Assembly: GCA_011799875.1 (NCBI GenBank)
Contig: CM022301.1
Span: 208,539,771-208,603,770, forward strand
Length of the DNA stretch: 64,000 nucleotides
From: Thinopyrum elongatum
Lineage: Eukaryota; Streptophyta; Magnoliopsida; Poales; Poaceae
Direction of reading: 5' to 3'
The notes under the pieces are model-generated. The model saw only the letters and a list, made by a program, of their open reading frames with translations, was not told where the DNA came from and did not search any database. How positions within the stretch are numbered: position 1 is the first letter of the stretch; each line of letters starts with the position of its first letter. Shown piece after piece: positions 12,701 through 23,903 of this stretch. The position numbers and the translations under genes are program-made.

Positions 12701-13683
12701 CGACGGGGACGGGCGTGTCCTGCAGCAGGAGCAACGGAGTGGGTAGCAGGCAGCGGCGAGCGGCGAGGCAACAGGGGGCCGCGGCGGGGTGAGCGCGGTG
12801 CGCGCGGCGAGCAGAGCCGTGGCGGGGCTCGGGCACGCACGGGGGGGGGGTGAGGACTGGGGCGCGGTGAGCGCGCCGCGGGCGGGGACGGCGGCAACCG
12901 TGTTGAGCGGGGAGCTGAGGAGGGGGGAACAGGGGAGGTCGGGCCTCACCGCGGGCGCAGGGTCAAGGCCAGCGGGGCTCGGGGCAGGGGACAAGGAGGC
13001 GCCGGTGAACGACGGCGGGGACGAGGCGGCGACGGCGTCGGGCGCGGGGCGGCGTCGGGGGCGCGCCCCGATACAGACGAGGAGAGGAGGAGGGGATCGG
13101 GGGAAATGGGCGGGAGGGTTCGACTAGGGTTTCGGCCAGGGGAGGGGCTGGCCATATAGGCCAGGGGAATGGGCCGGCCTGGCTGGGCCGTGGCCTAGTT
13201 GGGCCGGGGGGGTTTGTTTTTCTTTTATTCTGTTTTATTTTCTTTTGACTTTTTCTTTTTATTTATTTTCTGTTTTGCAAATAGTTAGGCCACCAAATGA
13301 CTTTAGCAAAATATGTGACTTGTACCATTAAATGCTATGTATTATGTACTACTGCCAAAAATTGGTTTGGAGACAAATGGAGTTCACACAAATTTTGTTT
13401 TAAATAAAATGTATCAAACCTTGCTGTTTTGGTACTGTTAGAGTCACCTAATTAATTTATTAATTGCTGGTTACAATTCTAGAATGGTCTCTGGAATATT
13501 TATTATTTAATTAACATTTTAGTTTCTGTGATTGAACAACTTTTATTTTCCACTTTGATTTAATTGAAGTTTGAACTAGGAGTTGAAATGCAATATGATG
13601 CAAATGATGATTATGCACTGTTAAATTTGCTGACATGGCATTAACTAAGGTGATCACTGTTGTTAAACACATGGGGTGTTACA
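9778..13683 (-). mobile_element. 3.9-kb solo LTR, antisense, inside the Athila-like gag-pro
   Basis: Bounded by TGTGACGCCCCCG... and ...GGGGTGTTACA, with TSD TAGCA (9773-9777, 13684-13688). On the minus strand it starts TGTAACACCCC and ends GGGGGCGTCACA, the same ends as the element at 1513-4326. No pol, primer site or second LTR copy is present, so it is a solo LTR of an unusually long-LTR gypsy family. Contents on the plus strand: a T-rich end; a very GC-rich block (about 12350-13200); and four copies of ATCACCCTCG within 11150-11360. The long ORFs across the GC-rich block occur on both strands and do not resemble proteins. Confidence 0.88.
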
Positions 13684-16600
13684 TAGCACCCGCTGAAATA
13701 GAAGACATAGATGTTACTATTAAACTTGCTAATAGAGACACCATCACACCACTTGGGATTGTTAGAGATGTTGAAGTCTTGTGTGGGAAAATAAAATATC
13801 CTACTGATTTTCTTGTTCTTGGTTCCCCACAAGATGACTTTTGTCCCATTATCTTTGGTAGACCTTTCTTGAACACCATCAATGCTAAAATAGATTGTGA
13901 AAAACAAACTGTCGGTGTAAGTTTTGGTGATGAGTCTCATGAGTTTAATTTTTCTAAGTTTAGTAGAAAGCATCATAAGGAAGAATTGCCTAGTAAGGAT
14001 GAAATAATTGGTCTTGCTTCTATTGCCGTACCTCCTACTGATCCACTAGAACAATATTTGCTAGACCATGAGAATGATATGCATATGCATGAAAGGAATG
14101 AAATAGATAAGATTTTCTTTGAACAACGTCCTCTGCTTAAACACAATTTGCCTATTGAAACTCTAGGAGATCCTCCTCCACCTAAAGGTGATCCTGTGTT
14201 TGAATTAAAACAATTGCCAAACACTTTGAAATATGCTTATCTTGATGAGAAAAAGATATATCCTATTATTATCAGTGCTAACCTTTCAGAACATGAAGAA
14301 GAAAGATTATTGAAGGTTCTGAAGAAGCACCGAGCTGCTATTGGGTATACTCTTGATGATTTCAAGGGCATTAGTCCCACTCTCTGTCAGCACAAAATTA
14401 ATATGGAACCCGATGCTAAACCCGTTGTTGATCACCAATGATGTTTAAATCCTAAAATGAAAGAAGTGGTAAGAACTGAAATACTGAAGCTTCTGGAAGC
14501 AGGTATAATCTATCTTATAGCTGATAGTAGATGGGTAAGTCCTGTTCATTGTGTCCCTAAGAAAGGAGGTATTACTGTTGTTCCTAATGATAAGAATGAA
14601 CTTATTCCACAAAGAATTGTCACTGGCTATAGAATGGTAATTGATTTTAGAAAACTAAATAAAGCTACTAGAAAAGATCATTACCCTCTTCCTTTTATCG
14701 ATCAAATGTTGGAAAGATTATCTAAGCACACGCACTTTTGTTTTCTGGATGGATATTCTGGTTTTTCTCAAATACCTGTTTCACAACCTGATCAAGAGAA
14801 AACACCTTTACTTGCCCTTTTGGAACTTATGCTTATAGACGTATGCCTTTTGGTTTACGCAATGCACCTGCTACCTTTCAAAGATGTATGACTGCTATAT
14901 TGTCTGATTTTTGTGAAAAGATTGTTGAGGTCTTCATGGATGATATTTTCGTTTATGGAACTTCTTTTGATGATTGTTTAAGCAATCTTGATTGAGTTTT
15001 GCAGAGATGCGAGCAAACTAATCTTGTTTTGAATTGGGAGAAGTGCCACTTTATGGTTAATGAAGGTATTGTCTTGAGACGTAAAATTTCTGAACGAGGT
15101 ATTGAGGTGGATAAAGCTAAAGTTGATGCAATCGAGAAAATGCCATGTCCTAAAGATATCAAAGGTATTCATAGTTTCCTCGGTCATGCTGGTTTCTATA
15201 GGAGGTTTATTAAAGACTTCTCTAAAATTTCTAGGCCTCTTACAAATCTTTTACAAAAGGATGTTCCATTTGTTTTTGATGATGATTGCGTAGAAGCCTT
15301 TGAAACACTTAAGAAAGCCTTGATTTCTGCACCTGTTGTCCAACCACCTGATTGGAACTTGCCTTTTAAAATTATGTGTGATGCTAGTCATTATGCTGTT
15401 GGTGCTGTTCTAGGACAAAGAGTTGATAAGAAATTAAATGTTATTCATTATGCTAGTAAAACTCTAGACAGTGCCCAACGAAATTATGCTACTACTGAGA
15501 AAGAATTTTTAGCAGTAGTGTTTGCTTGTGATAAATTTAGATCTTACATTGTTGATTCTAAAGTAATTGTTCACACCGATCATGCTGCTATAAAATATCT
15601 TATGGAAAAGAAAGATGCTAAACCTAGACTCATTAGGTGGGTTCTCTTGTTACAAGAATTTGACTTACATATCACTGATAGAAAGGGAGCTGAGAACCCC
15701 GTGGCTGATAACTTGTCTAGGTTAGAAAATATTTTTGATGACCCACAACCTATTAATGATAGCTTTCCTGATGAGCAGTTAGCTGCAATAAATGTTTCTC
15801 ATAACACTCCTTGGTTTGCCGACTATGCTAATTACATTGTTGCTAAATATATACCACCTAGCTTCACATACCAACAAAAGAAAAAATTCTTCTATGATTT
15901 AAGACATTACTTTTGGGATGACCCACATCTTTATAAAGAAGGAGTGGATGGTATTATTAGACGTTGTGTACCTGAGCATGAACAGGGGCAAATCCTACGG
16001 AAATGTCACTCCGAAGCTTATGGAGGGCATCATGCGGGAGACAGAACTGCTCACAAGGTATTGCAATCTGGTTTTTATTGGCCTACTCTCTTCAAGGATG
16101 CCCGTAAGTTTGTTTTATCTTGTGATGAATGTCAAAGAATTGGTAATATTGGTAGGCGTCAGGAAATGCCTATGAATTATTCACTTGCTGTTGAACCATT
16201 TGATGTTTGGGGTTTTGATTATATGGGACCTTTTCCTTCCTCTAATGGGTATACACATATATTGGTTGTTGTTGATTATGTTACTAAGTGGGTAGAAGCT
16301 ATTCTAACTAGTAGTGTTGATCACAACACCTCTATTAAAATGCTTAAGGAAGTTATTTTCCCAAGGTTTGGAGTCCCTAGATATTTAATGACTGATTGTG
16401 GTTCACACTTTATTCATGGTGCTTTCCGTAAAATGCTTGCTAAGTATGATGTTAACCATAGAATTGCATCACCTTATCATCCTCAGTCTAGCGGTCAAGT
16501 TGAACTTAGCAATAGAGAAATAAAGTTGATATTACAAAAAACTGTCAATAGGTCCCGAAAGAATTGCTCTAAGAAATTAGATGATGCACTTTGGGCTTAT

Positions 16601-16745
16601 AGAATAGCATATAAAAATCCTATGGGCATGTCTCCTTATAAAATGGTTTATGGAAAAGCTTGTCATTTGCCTCTTGAGTTAGAACATAAAGCATATTGGG
16701 CAATTAAAGAACTCAACTATGATTTCAAACTTGCCGGTGAAAAGA
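13684..16745 (+). pseudogene. Pol of the Athila-like element: protease end, RT, RNase H, integrase core
   Basis: Continues the gag-pol frame after the nested solo LTR. Order: protease C-terminal part (FGRPFLNTINAKIDC near 13855); RT with SRWVSPVHCVPKKGG (about 14527) and the FMDD catalytic box (about 14935); RNase H with [14 protein letters not shown] (about 15377) and [10 protein letters not shown]; integrase with the zinc finger, the core ([21 protein letters not shown]) and [17 protein letters not shown]. Damage: TGA at 14439-14441, a one-base frameshift near 14800 inside RT, and TGA at 14993-14995. Both TGA codons sit where Arg (CGA) is expected. The CACTA element cuts integrase after LAGEK, and it resumes at 23167. 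It is inactive as a protein source. Confidence 0.92.
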
Positions 16746-17330
16746 CACTACTAGGGAAAACCTTATACACAAAATCTTACCAGTAGCGCCTGTTAAAACA
16801 AAGCGCTACTGCTACTTACCCGTAGCGCGTGCACATGAACCGCGCTACAGATACGGGTGTAGCAGTAGCGCTTCTTCTGGGAAAAGCGTTACTACTAAAA
16901 TTCCCACTACTAAGCCGGTAGGCTACGAATAGTAGTAGTGACCTTGGGCAAACCGCGCTACCGCTAATATTATTGTAGCAGCGCGTTTTCTAGGAAAAGC
17001 GTTACTGCTAATGAAAATAAAATAAAATGAAAAACAAATAGAAAAGTAAATGAAAGAAATATAAAAAGGAGAAAGGAAAAAAGAAAAAAGAAAATGTAAA
17101 GAAAAAGAAAAATAAAGGAGAAAGGCATAGCAGTAGCGTCTGTTCAGAACAGGCGCTATAGATAATATAGCAGCAGCACATTTTGTAGACCCCCGCTATA
17201 GAAAGGGAAAAGGAAAAAAGAAAAGAAAAAGGAAAATAAATAGCTATAGCCGTAGCGCGTTTTGCAACAAGCGCTATAGCTAACTTAGCTATAGCGCTTT
17301 TTACCTACTAGCGCTACCGCTACGTTTGAC
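16746..17330. repeat. CACTA left TIR and subterminal repeat array
   Basis: After the TIR come many copies, in both orientations, of a motif around GCAGTAGCGC / GCGCTACTGCTA (clusters 16778-17000 and 17125-17330), separated by A-rich purine tracts (about 17020-17120). Arrays like these are the presumed transposase-binding sites of CACTA elements. Confidence 0.8.
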
Positions 17331-17689
17331 TTAACCCCCGCGCGGTTTCTCTCCCCCCCCCCCGGCCACCACTTCTCCCCCAAATCCCTCGCCCAACTTC
17401 GCCATCGCCCCACTTCGCCGCCGTCTCCTGCCGACGTCGACGCCCCCGGAGCCACCAGATCCGCGCGCCGTCAACACCACCGGAGCCGCCCCAAACGCCA
17501 CTGGAGCCGTGCGGCCTCATCAACGCCACCGGAGCCGCCCTCGCCGCCACCGGAGCCACCCTCGACGCCCCTGCCTCCCTCGCCACCACTGCCTCCCTCG
17601 CCACCACCGGAGCCATCCTCTGTAAGCCCCCACCCCTCCTCTCTCTCTCTCTCATGCATAGCACAAACATTGGACAGAGAACTAGCTAG

Positions 17690-17960
17690 CTAGGTTAACA
17701 AGTTTAATTAGGTTAATTATCTAGGTTAGTGCAAAAAATTAGTTAGGGCTTTGACAGAGAACTAGCTAGGTTAACTAGTTTAATTAGGTTAATTATCTAG
17801 GTAAACTAGGTTAACTAGCTAGGTTAACTAACTAGGTTAACTAGCTAGGTTAATTAGGTTCATTAGGTTAACAAGCTAGGTTAATTAGGTTGGCTAGGTT
17901 AGAGCAAAAATTTAGTTTAGAGCAAAATTTTAGTTAGGGCAGTAGGTTTAACTAGGCCAG
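17690..17960 (+). repeat. Degenerate minisatellite in the CACTA leader
   Basis: Roughly 10-20 bp units built on CTAGGTTAACTAG and AGGTTAATTA recur through this stretch between the GC-rich leader and the CACTA gene. Copy boundaries are irregular. Confidence 0.7.
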
Positions 17961-18558
17961 TAGGGTTTAGAGCAAAAATTATTTGGACTATGGACCTGAA
18001 TCTGGTCCAAATTTCATTCAAATGAAATTTGAATTATTTGGACTATGGAAATTTTGGTGACGTCAGAAGGGTTAGAGAAAATGGAGTTCCTTTGCAATTT
18101 AATTGGGTTCTGTCTTAGGCAGAGAAGGGTTAGAGAAAATAATGTGTGTGTGTGTGTGAGAGAGAGGAATAGCTAGAACAGAATTTGGGTTCTGTCCTAG
18201 GCAGAGAAGTGTTTAGTGAGGTCATTTTGCAAAGGTTTTTGATTTTTGAAAAGACCACTCTTTTTCAAGGAAAAGAATTTAGGCAAGTTTTATTTTAAAG
18301 ATGATCCGGCCCTAGACTTTTAGCTTTAAACAAAAAACAAAAGCATTTAGCTAAAAAATAAAAAACAGTAGCTATGGCATTTAGCTATAAATAAAAAACA
18401 GAATTGATGTTATATGATATATGTCATTGATGTTCATTTGCATATTCCATTATTGTTGATTATATCTTTTCATTGAAGTGGTCATGTTATATCTTTTCAT
18501 TGAAGTGGTTCGATTGTGCCCAAGTGGCCTTTTGTTGTTTGCAGGGAATGATTCCGAG

Positions 18559-18755
18559 TGGCCTATGTTTTGCCGGAATGTTGATTCATTTCCATTCCGG
18601 CAAATTTCAGGCGCTCTATTTGTCCAGTTTGTAGCAAAGGTCATGCCGAAATTTTCCGTGAATTTCGGCATGACTTGTGCTACAAACTAGGACATATCGA
18701 GTGCCCGGGATTTGCCACAACGGGAATGAATCAACATTCCTGCAAAACATTGGCC
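18559..18755. repeat. Long hairpin (inverted repeat) upstream of the CACTA gene
   Basis: The left arm (from GGCCTATGTTTTGCC at 18560) and right arm (ending GCAAAACATTGGCC at 18755) are imperfect reverse complements for about 95 bases around a short loop near 18654-18660. The innermost ~27 bp, starting GTTTGTAGCA, differ at only two positions. It could fold as a single ~200-nt stem in RNA. It lies about 70 bp before the gene's first ATG. Confidence 0.8.
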
Positions 18756-18821
18756 TTTTTTTATGTCATTATTCATTTTATTAGGTCTAGAATTAATTGA
18801 CTAGATTTAATCGTAGGAAAC

Positions 18822-21800
18822 ATGGCTAGCAACGATGAAGGACAGGGTTCTGGTGATTGCAACGTCTACGCAGCGACAGACGCCTATTGAACCTTCTCAA
18901 TGAGCAACGGTTGTTGCAGGGCCCACCTGTCACATCCGAGACTGAGACCGACATCGAGACCGGCGCTGAGACTGACACCGGCGCCGAGACCGGCACCGAG
19001 ACTGGCGAAGCCGGTATAGAACCGAAACAAAAGAGGCAACGACGCCCAAACCAGCTCATCACTACTAGGCTGGTGGTCACGGAGGTGGACGACGGCAATT
19101 TTGAGCCAAAAGAGCCTGCGGAAGCGCGCGCGTGCTACAGCAATCAAATAGGCTGCATCCTACGGGCAACCGCCGCCATCAACAATGAGAAACTAAATAA
19201 GATACCAGATATGAAGGAGTCCCTCCTAACTAAGCTGCACCAGGTATTCTTGTTCCCGGGCCGGGATGAAATCAAATATACTGATCCAGATAAAGACCCG
19301 GCAATGAAGAAGATAAACAAACGTGCCCTGGGCAAGTTTAGCGGCGCGTTGTCTGCCTGGAAAGTAAGGGTGAAACATCGGATCATCGACAAAGAGGAAC
19401 CCTACTCTGAGATTGTAAAGGATAATCCGACAATTACGGAAGAGCAGTTTGAAATATTCAAGGCGGCTTGCATTGCCAAAGCTGCCAAAGAAAAGTCGGA
19501 GTACATGAAGGGGCTTCAAGAGAGGAACATGGGGTGCCACCACCTCGGAAGCCGTGGTTACGTGGGGAAGAGGTCCATATGGGGCAAGGAGGACGCGGAA
19601 CGCGAAAGTCTGGGCATCCCAGACCCCTTGGCGGAGTTCACCATCCCGCAAGAGCGTGACGTCATCAGGGCCCGGTACCATTGGGACCCAGTCAAGAAGG
19701 TTTTTGAGACGAACGCGGTCACGACGGAGTTCATGAGACTGCTGGTAATTTTAGCTTCTGATCAATTCGACTGCACGTTTAGTCATATTTGTAAACGATC
19801 ATTGTTCCTTTTGCAGAAAGAGCAGCACAGGATTGCGGCCGAAAGCGACTTGCCGTCTGAGGCGTTGGCGAGGCCCAAGTGGGACACCCCATTCAACCGG
19901 GCCTTGAACATATTGAAAGGACTCCCGGTGGACACTCGGCCGTTGTATGGACGCGTGCACAGCGTCGGAGACGGCTCCATGTGGAAGAAGTACTACCGTG
20001 AGACCACGGAGGAGAGAAAGGAAAGATGGAGGTTAAATGAAGAAAACATAGACAAGAAGGTTGCGATTGCGGTTGATAAGAAATCAGTTGAGACAGTCGC
20101 CGCAGTGGTAGCTGCCGCAAAGCAGGAGATTGCAGCTTCGTATAGTGTCTTGGTTCCGGCTATCGTCAGTTGGACCAAGCAAAATCCAAATAAGGATGCA
20201 GCGGACTTTCCCCTTGCCAACTTCTTGGGGAGCAGCTCGACTAGCGTTGCACTAGCACCTGCTCCCGCACCTGCTCCTACACCTGCTCCTGCACCGGCTC
20301 CTACACCGGCTCCCGCACCTGCTCATAGCAGCCCGTCCTCCGTCTCGGACGTGCTCGGCGGTGCTTCGTCTTTGGCTGAGCTCGACGCCCTCACGGTACC
20401 TGTCACACTGGCCCTCTTCAATATATGTATAATCTCCCGTTTCCGTTGCCTTTCGGATGTCTCACGTCGCAGACATGTCTTTGCAGGCCGACGTAACCCC
20501 GTGCACCATACTGTACACCATCAGCGGCCAGAAGGTGGACGTGGGGAAGGCGACGATAGTGAAGCCGAAGGAACAATTGTTCCACAGCCGCCCGATCCCC
20601 CCTGGCCTCTTCAAGGTTTCCGTGGCCAGTGTCAAACCGGGCCACGAGAGTTTGGCTCCTCCGGTAGCACTAGGGGGAGATGACGACGAGACCCCGTGGC
20701 GGCTTGGCGATTGCAAGCATTGGGTCCTGTTGTGGCCGAAGAGTCTGTTTCGTCTGGAGGTGGCCGGGAGCGCAACCACGACCAAGCTGCCTCAGCAAGG
20801 TATGAACACCAACACCCCACCTACCCAATTAGCGTCGCCTGTCGTGCCGGGTGAGGAAGAAGCAATGCATGATATCGATGCCATCGATGAGGATGACGAT
20901 GACACTCTACATTATCTCAATACCGGCGCCTCTGACGACGGAGGATTGATGGCTTAGCAGTATGAGTACTCAGGGTTTGAGCGTCATGAGTCGGTGCCTG
21001 AATTGCCGGAGGATGAACGTATTATAGATGACCTTCCAGTAGCAAAGAAGCATAGAAAGAGATCAAGGAAAGGCAACAAAGCTGCTTCTATGATCCAGCC
21101 GCCTCAGCAGCCTCGGGTTCAAGACCGTATACCTATCCCCGGTGCGGCAAAATGGCATATCCCCGGTGATCCGATCCTACCTAAGGCAGCGGTAGAGGCC
21201 ATATACGGCGATCTAAGGAGACTTCATGACGATGTGCTGCGGAGAGAGAAAAGCCTGATCGCCTCAAAAAATCCAGGATACCCGCTCTACGTGGTTAACG
21301 TGCCGCAACAAAGGTTGTACGTCGACACATTCCCCGTGGAGAAATTCTTCCTTCGATTTGATTACATCTTCGACATGTTTCACTTGAAAAAGCTGGATTT
21401 TACGTTTGTCCGCCTTTTTGCCTTGTACATGAACTACATCATCAGGACTGAGCAGATACCTTATATCTGTGTCGCTGACCCATACTTCATGCACGAGGGC
21501 TTCTTGGCAGTCTGCCCAAAGCACCGTGAATACGTGAGTAACTACATCGCCGATTTCATGGTCGGCAATAAGGACAAGGAGACGATTCTCGTGCCTTATC
21601 ATCCCATGTAAGTCATCCACAGATATCTTTCCTTCGATTTCAATCATTCATTTGCACATGTGGAGGCTAATTTGAGGTGTACTTATTTTGCGCAGCGACG
21701 GGCGCGCCGTCCTCATCATCCTTTACCCCCGATTCTCCCACGCTCTTTACTTGGACTCGTCGAAGAACATGAAGAAAAAGGATTACACCCACATCAAGTC

Positions 21801-22281
21801 TGTTCTCGAGAGTGCTATCTTTAGCTACGGCCTACGGGGTGGAGAGATCAAGACCAGGAAGACAAGGAACCGCGCGCCCGCCTTCGGCCATAAGACCGAC
21901 TTCTGCTGCATCCAGCAACCGAGTGGTACTCTTAGTGATGGATTCTATGTCCTCCACCACATGCTGGAGTACAGACGGGATCAGCAGAACCTTCGCATGT
22001 CACCTAGATCCGGCGATGCCCATATTCTACAATGGGCAAAGAACCTAGGAGATATCCCGGATCATCGACTTCGAGCTGAGTTCTATCACATCCAGCGTGA
22101 ACTTGCCCAAATCATCATGAAGGAGGTCGTCGAAAAAACAGGGATGTTCTACGAAGAAGGGCAAATGTCGCGGGAAGACGTCCGAACACGCGTATCGGCT
22201 CAGCGTCTCAACCTGAAGCCTTTCACTGCGCTCGGGGACTATCTCCCTGACTTGGATGGATGGCACGACATGTTGGAGTGA
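18822..22281 (+). pseudogene. CACTA-encoded protein with degenerate Ulp1-like domain (4 exons, damaged)
   Basis: Exons read 18822-19744, 19817-20395, 20487-21607 and 21696-22281, with GT-AG introns of 72, 91 and 88 nt in matching phases. ATG 18822 opens MASNDEGQGSGD, but its frame ends at TGA after 22 codons. The main frame is entered near 18857, so a one-base frameshift is likely. An in-frame TAG at 20955-20957 breaks exon 3. The N-terminal half is charged and helical; a Pro-Ala-rich linker (PAPAPAPTPAPA) lies near 20257-20323; the C-terminal half resembles the C48/Ulp1 protease fold carried by many plant CACTA elements (HALYLDSSKNMKKKDY, then CCIQQPSG). The expected catalytic Cys position reads SDGFY and the expected His region reads DGRAVL, so catalysis is unlikely. 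No transposase domain was recognised. Confidence 0.75.
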
Positions 22282-23166
22282 TTGACGATATATGACAAAG
22301 TGTCCGTTTAGTCCATACTTTCTCTATGACGAAACTTTGAGTTATGCACGACGAAACTTTATTTGTGATGTAATTAAACCGTCCTCCTCAACTAGCGAAG
22401 ATCACTCTAGTTAGGGCATTTTGGGTACGATGAACTTTGTTATTTATGCTTATGAGATGTTGCTTCTATTTTGCCAAGTCTGTCTCTTTCTGTTACTCAA
22501 CTATATATGTTGCATATTATCGACTCATGTGACGATGCAGGTACATAGATCATCGATGGCGAAGAAGTGCTACGCCAGGAGTATACGACTAGTGGCCGGA
22601 GTGTCAGGCCCAGGTGTACCGGTTTCCGAGCGACAGCCAGAGAGGGTTAGATTGCAGAGCCGAAGTAGAAAGTAGTTAGTTTAGGTTCACGCTAGTGCGA
22701 GAGAGGGATACGAACCGGTGCCTCAAGAAGTACTACATTATGTATGATGAGACATGCCATGTAACTTGTATAGCTATATCATGATTATGATGTGATGACA
22801 TGATTTGTGTTGGATGATATGATGAGACTATTATGTGTATGATATGATGAGCATATTGCCAGTTTATGATATGATTAGAATATTGTATAAAATCTATACA
22901 AAAACATCGCAAATACGTAGCAAAAAAAAAGATATGTGAAAATATAGTAGTAGTGCTCTTTAGCGCTGAACTGGAAAACGCTACTGCTAAGCCACTTAGT
23001 AGTAGCACTGGTATGGACAGCGCTACTGCTAAGTAGCTATAGCAGTAGCGTGGGCAGAAGCGCGCTACTGCTAAATGTTAGCTATAGCGTCGTATCAGTA
23101 GCGCGGTGCCCCGCGCTACTGATAGCCCTTAGACCCGCACTACTGCTAGGCTTTTCCCTAGTAGTG
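22282..23166. repeat. CACTA 3' untranslated and right subterminal repeats
   Basis: From 22282 to about 22930 there is non-coding AT-rich sequence with ATGATATGATGA-like short repeats. From about 22940 the GCTACTGCTA / TAGCAGTAGCG motifs return, ending in the right TIR TTTTCCCTAGTAGTG. Confidence 0.8.
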
Positions 23167-23563
23167 AGAGGTTATTTGATATTAACTCACTAGATGAATG
23201 AAGAAACCAAGCTTATGAAAATGCCTAGTTATTTAAAGAAAAAGTTAAAAGATGGCATGATAAAAGAATCCAAAAGCGTGAGTTCAAAATTGGAGAATAT
23301 GTTCTTTTGTACAACTCTCGTTTCAGATTCTTTGCAGGAAAACTCCTCTCCAAATGGGAAGGACCCTATGTCATTGAGGAGGTTTATCGATCTGGAGCCA
23401 TTAAAATAAATAATGCCGAGGGTACTAACCCGAAGGTTGTCAATAGGCAAAGAATAAAACATTATATCTCAGGTACGCCCATTAATGTTGAAAGCAATAT
23501 TATCCAAACTATGACACCGGAAGAACACATAAAGGAAACCTTCCGGAACACTCCAGAATCATG
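23167..23563 (+). pseudogene. Integrase C-terminal end of the Athila-like element
   Basis: Completes the integrase interrupted by the CACTA. A degenerate start (about 23170-23240) leads into a clean frame with LYNSRFRFFAGKLLSKWEGP (about 23310-23369) and KVVNRQRIKHYISGTPINVE. This is the small C-terminal integrase domain with the KWEGP motif. It stops at TGA 23561-23563. There is no chromodomain, as expected for the Athila lineage. Confidence 0.85.
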
Positions 23564-23680
23564 AAAAAAAGAGGAGGTACGTGATACGGTAAGTAAACGG
23601 ACTCCGAAAAATCTGCAAAAATATTTTCTGTCAGTTTTGGAATATATGAAAAAAATAGGAAAATAAGAAACTACCAGGAA

Positions 23681-23823
23681 GGTGACCCTGGTGGGCACAA
23701 GACACCAGGGCGCGCCTGGCAAGCCAGGCGCGTCCAGGTGGGTTGTGCCCACCTCGGGTACCTTCCGGACTCTGTTTTTCTTTCATTTGCTTGTTTCCCA
23801 AGATAAAAAATCTTTATATACCC
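23681..23823 (+). promoter_or_regulatory. Candidate internal promoter: GC hairpin plus TATA box
   Basis: GGTGGGCACAAGACACC and GGTGGGTTGTGCCCACC flank a CGCGCC-rich centre at about 23689-23755, so the segment can fold back. It closely resembles the block just before the TATA box in this element's LTRs. TTTATATA follows at 23813-23820, about 85 bp before the ATG of the extra ORF at 23904. The likeness to the LTR promoter is visible; promoter function is inference. Confidence 0.45.
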
Positions 23824-23903
23824 CCCGAACCTATTGACCACTGTATCGTGGAGAAATCTCCTGTTTTCTTTTCCTTGCTGTTTTCTGGCAGATCCAATCC
23901 ACC

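Larger units (their letters stand above)
16746..23166 (+). mobile_element. Non-autonomous CACTA DNA transposon
   Basis: The ends are perfect inverted copies of CACTACTAGGGAAAA, flanked by the 3-bp TSD AGA (16743-16745, 23167-23169). It sits in the integrase gene, and removing it restores the frame. Both subterminal regions are full of short GTAGCGC-like repeats on both strands, as in CACTA elements, where such repeats bind the transposase. It carries one intron-containing gene, but I see no TNP2-type transposase in 6.4 kb, so it would depend on an autonomous relative. It is the younger partner of the Athila-like element. Confidence 0.93.

Noticed and set aside
12308..13155. Long ORFs on both strands (up to 228 residues) in a GC-rich block
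   Set aside because: Open on both strands at once, composed mostly of Ala/Pro/Arg/Gly/Ser, and inside an LTR with intact ends. Explained by high GC content, which lowers stop codons.
18822..22281. CACTA transposase
   Set aside because: No TNP2-type transposase motifs; the C-terminal half resembles the Ulp1-like accessory protein instead.
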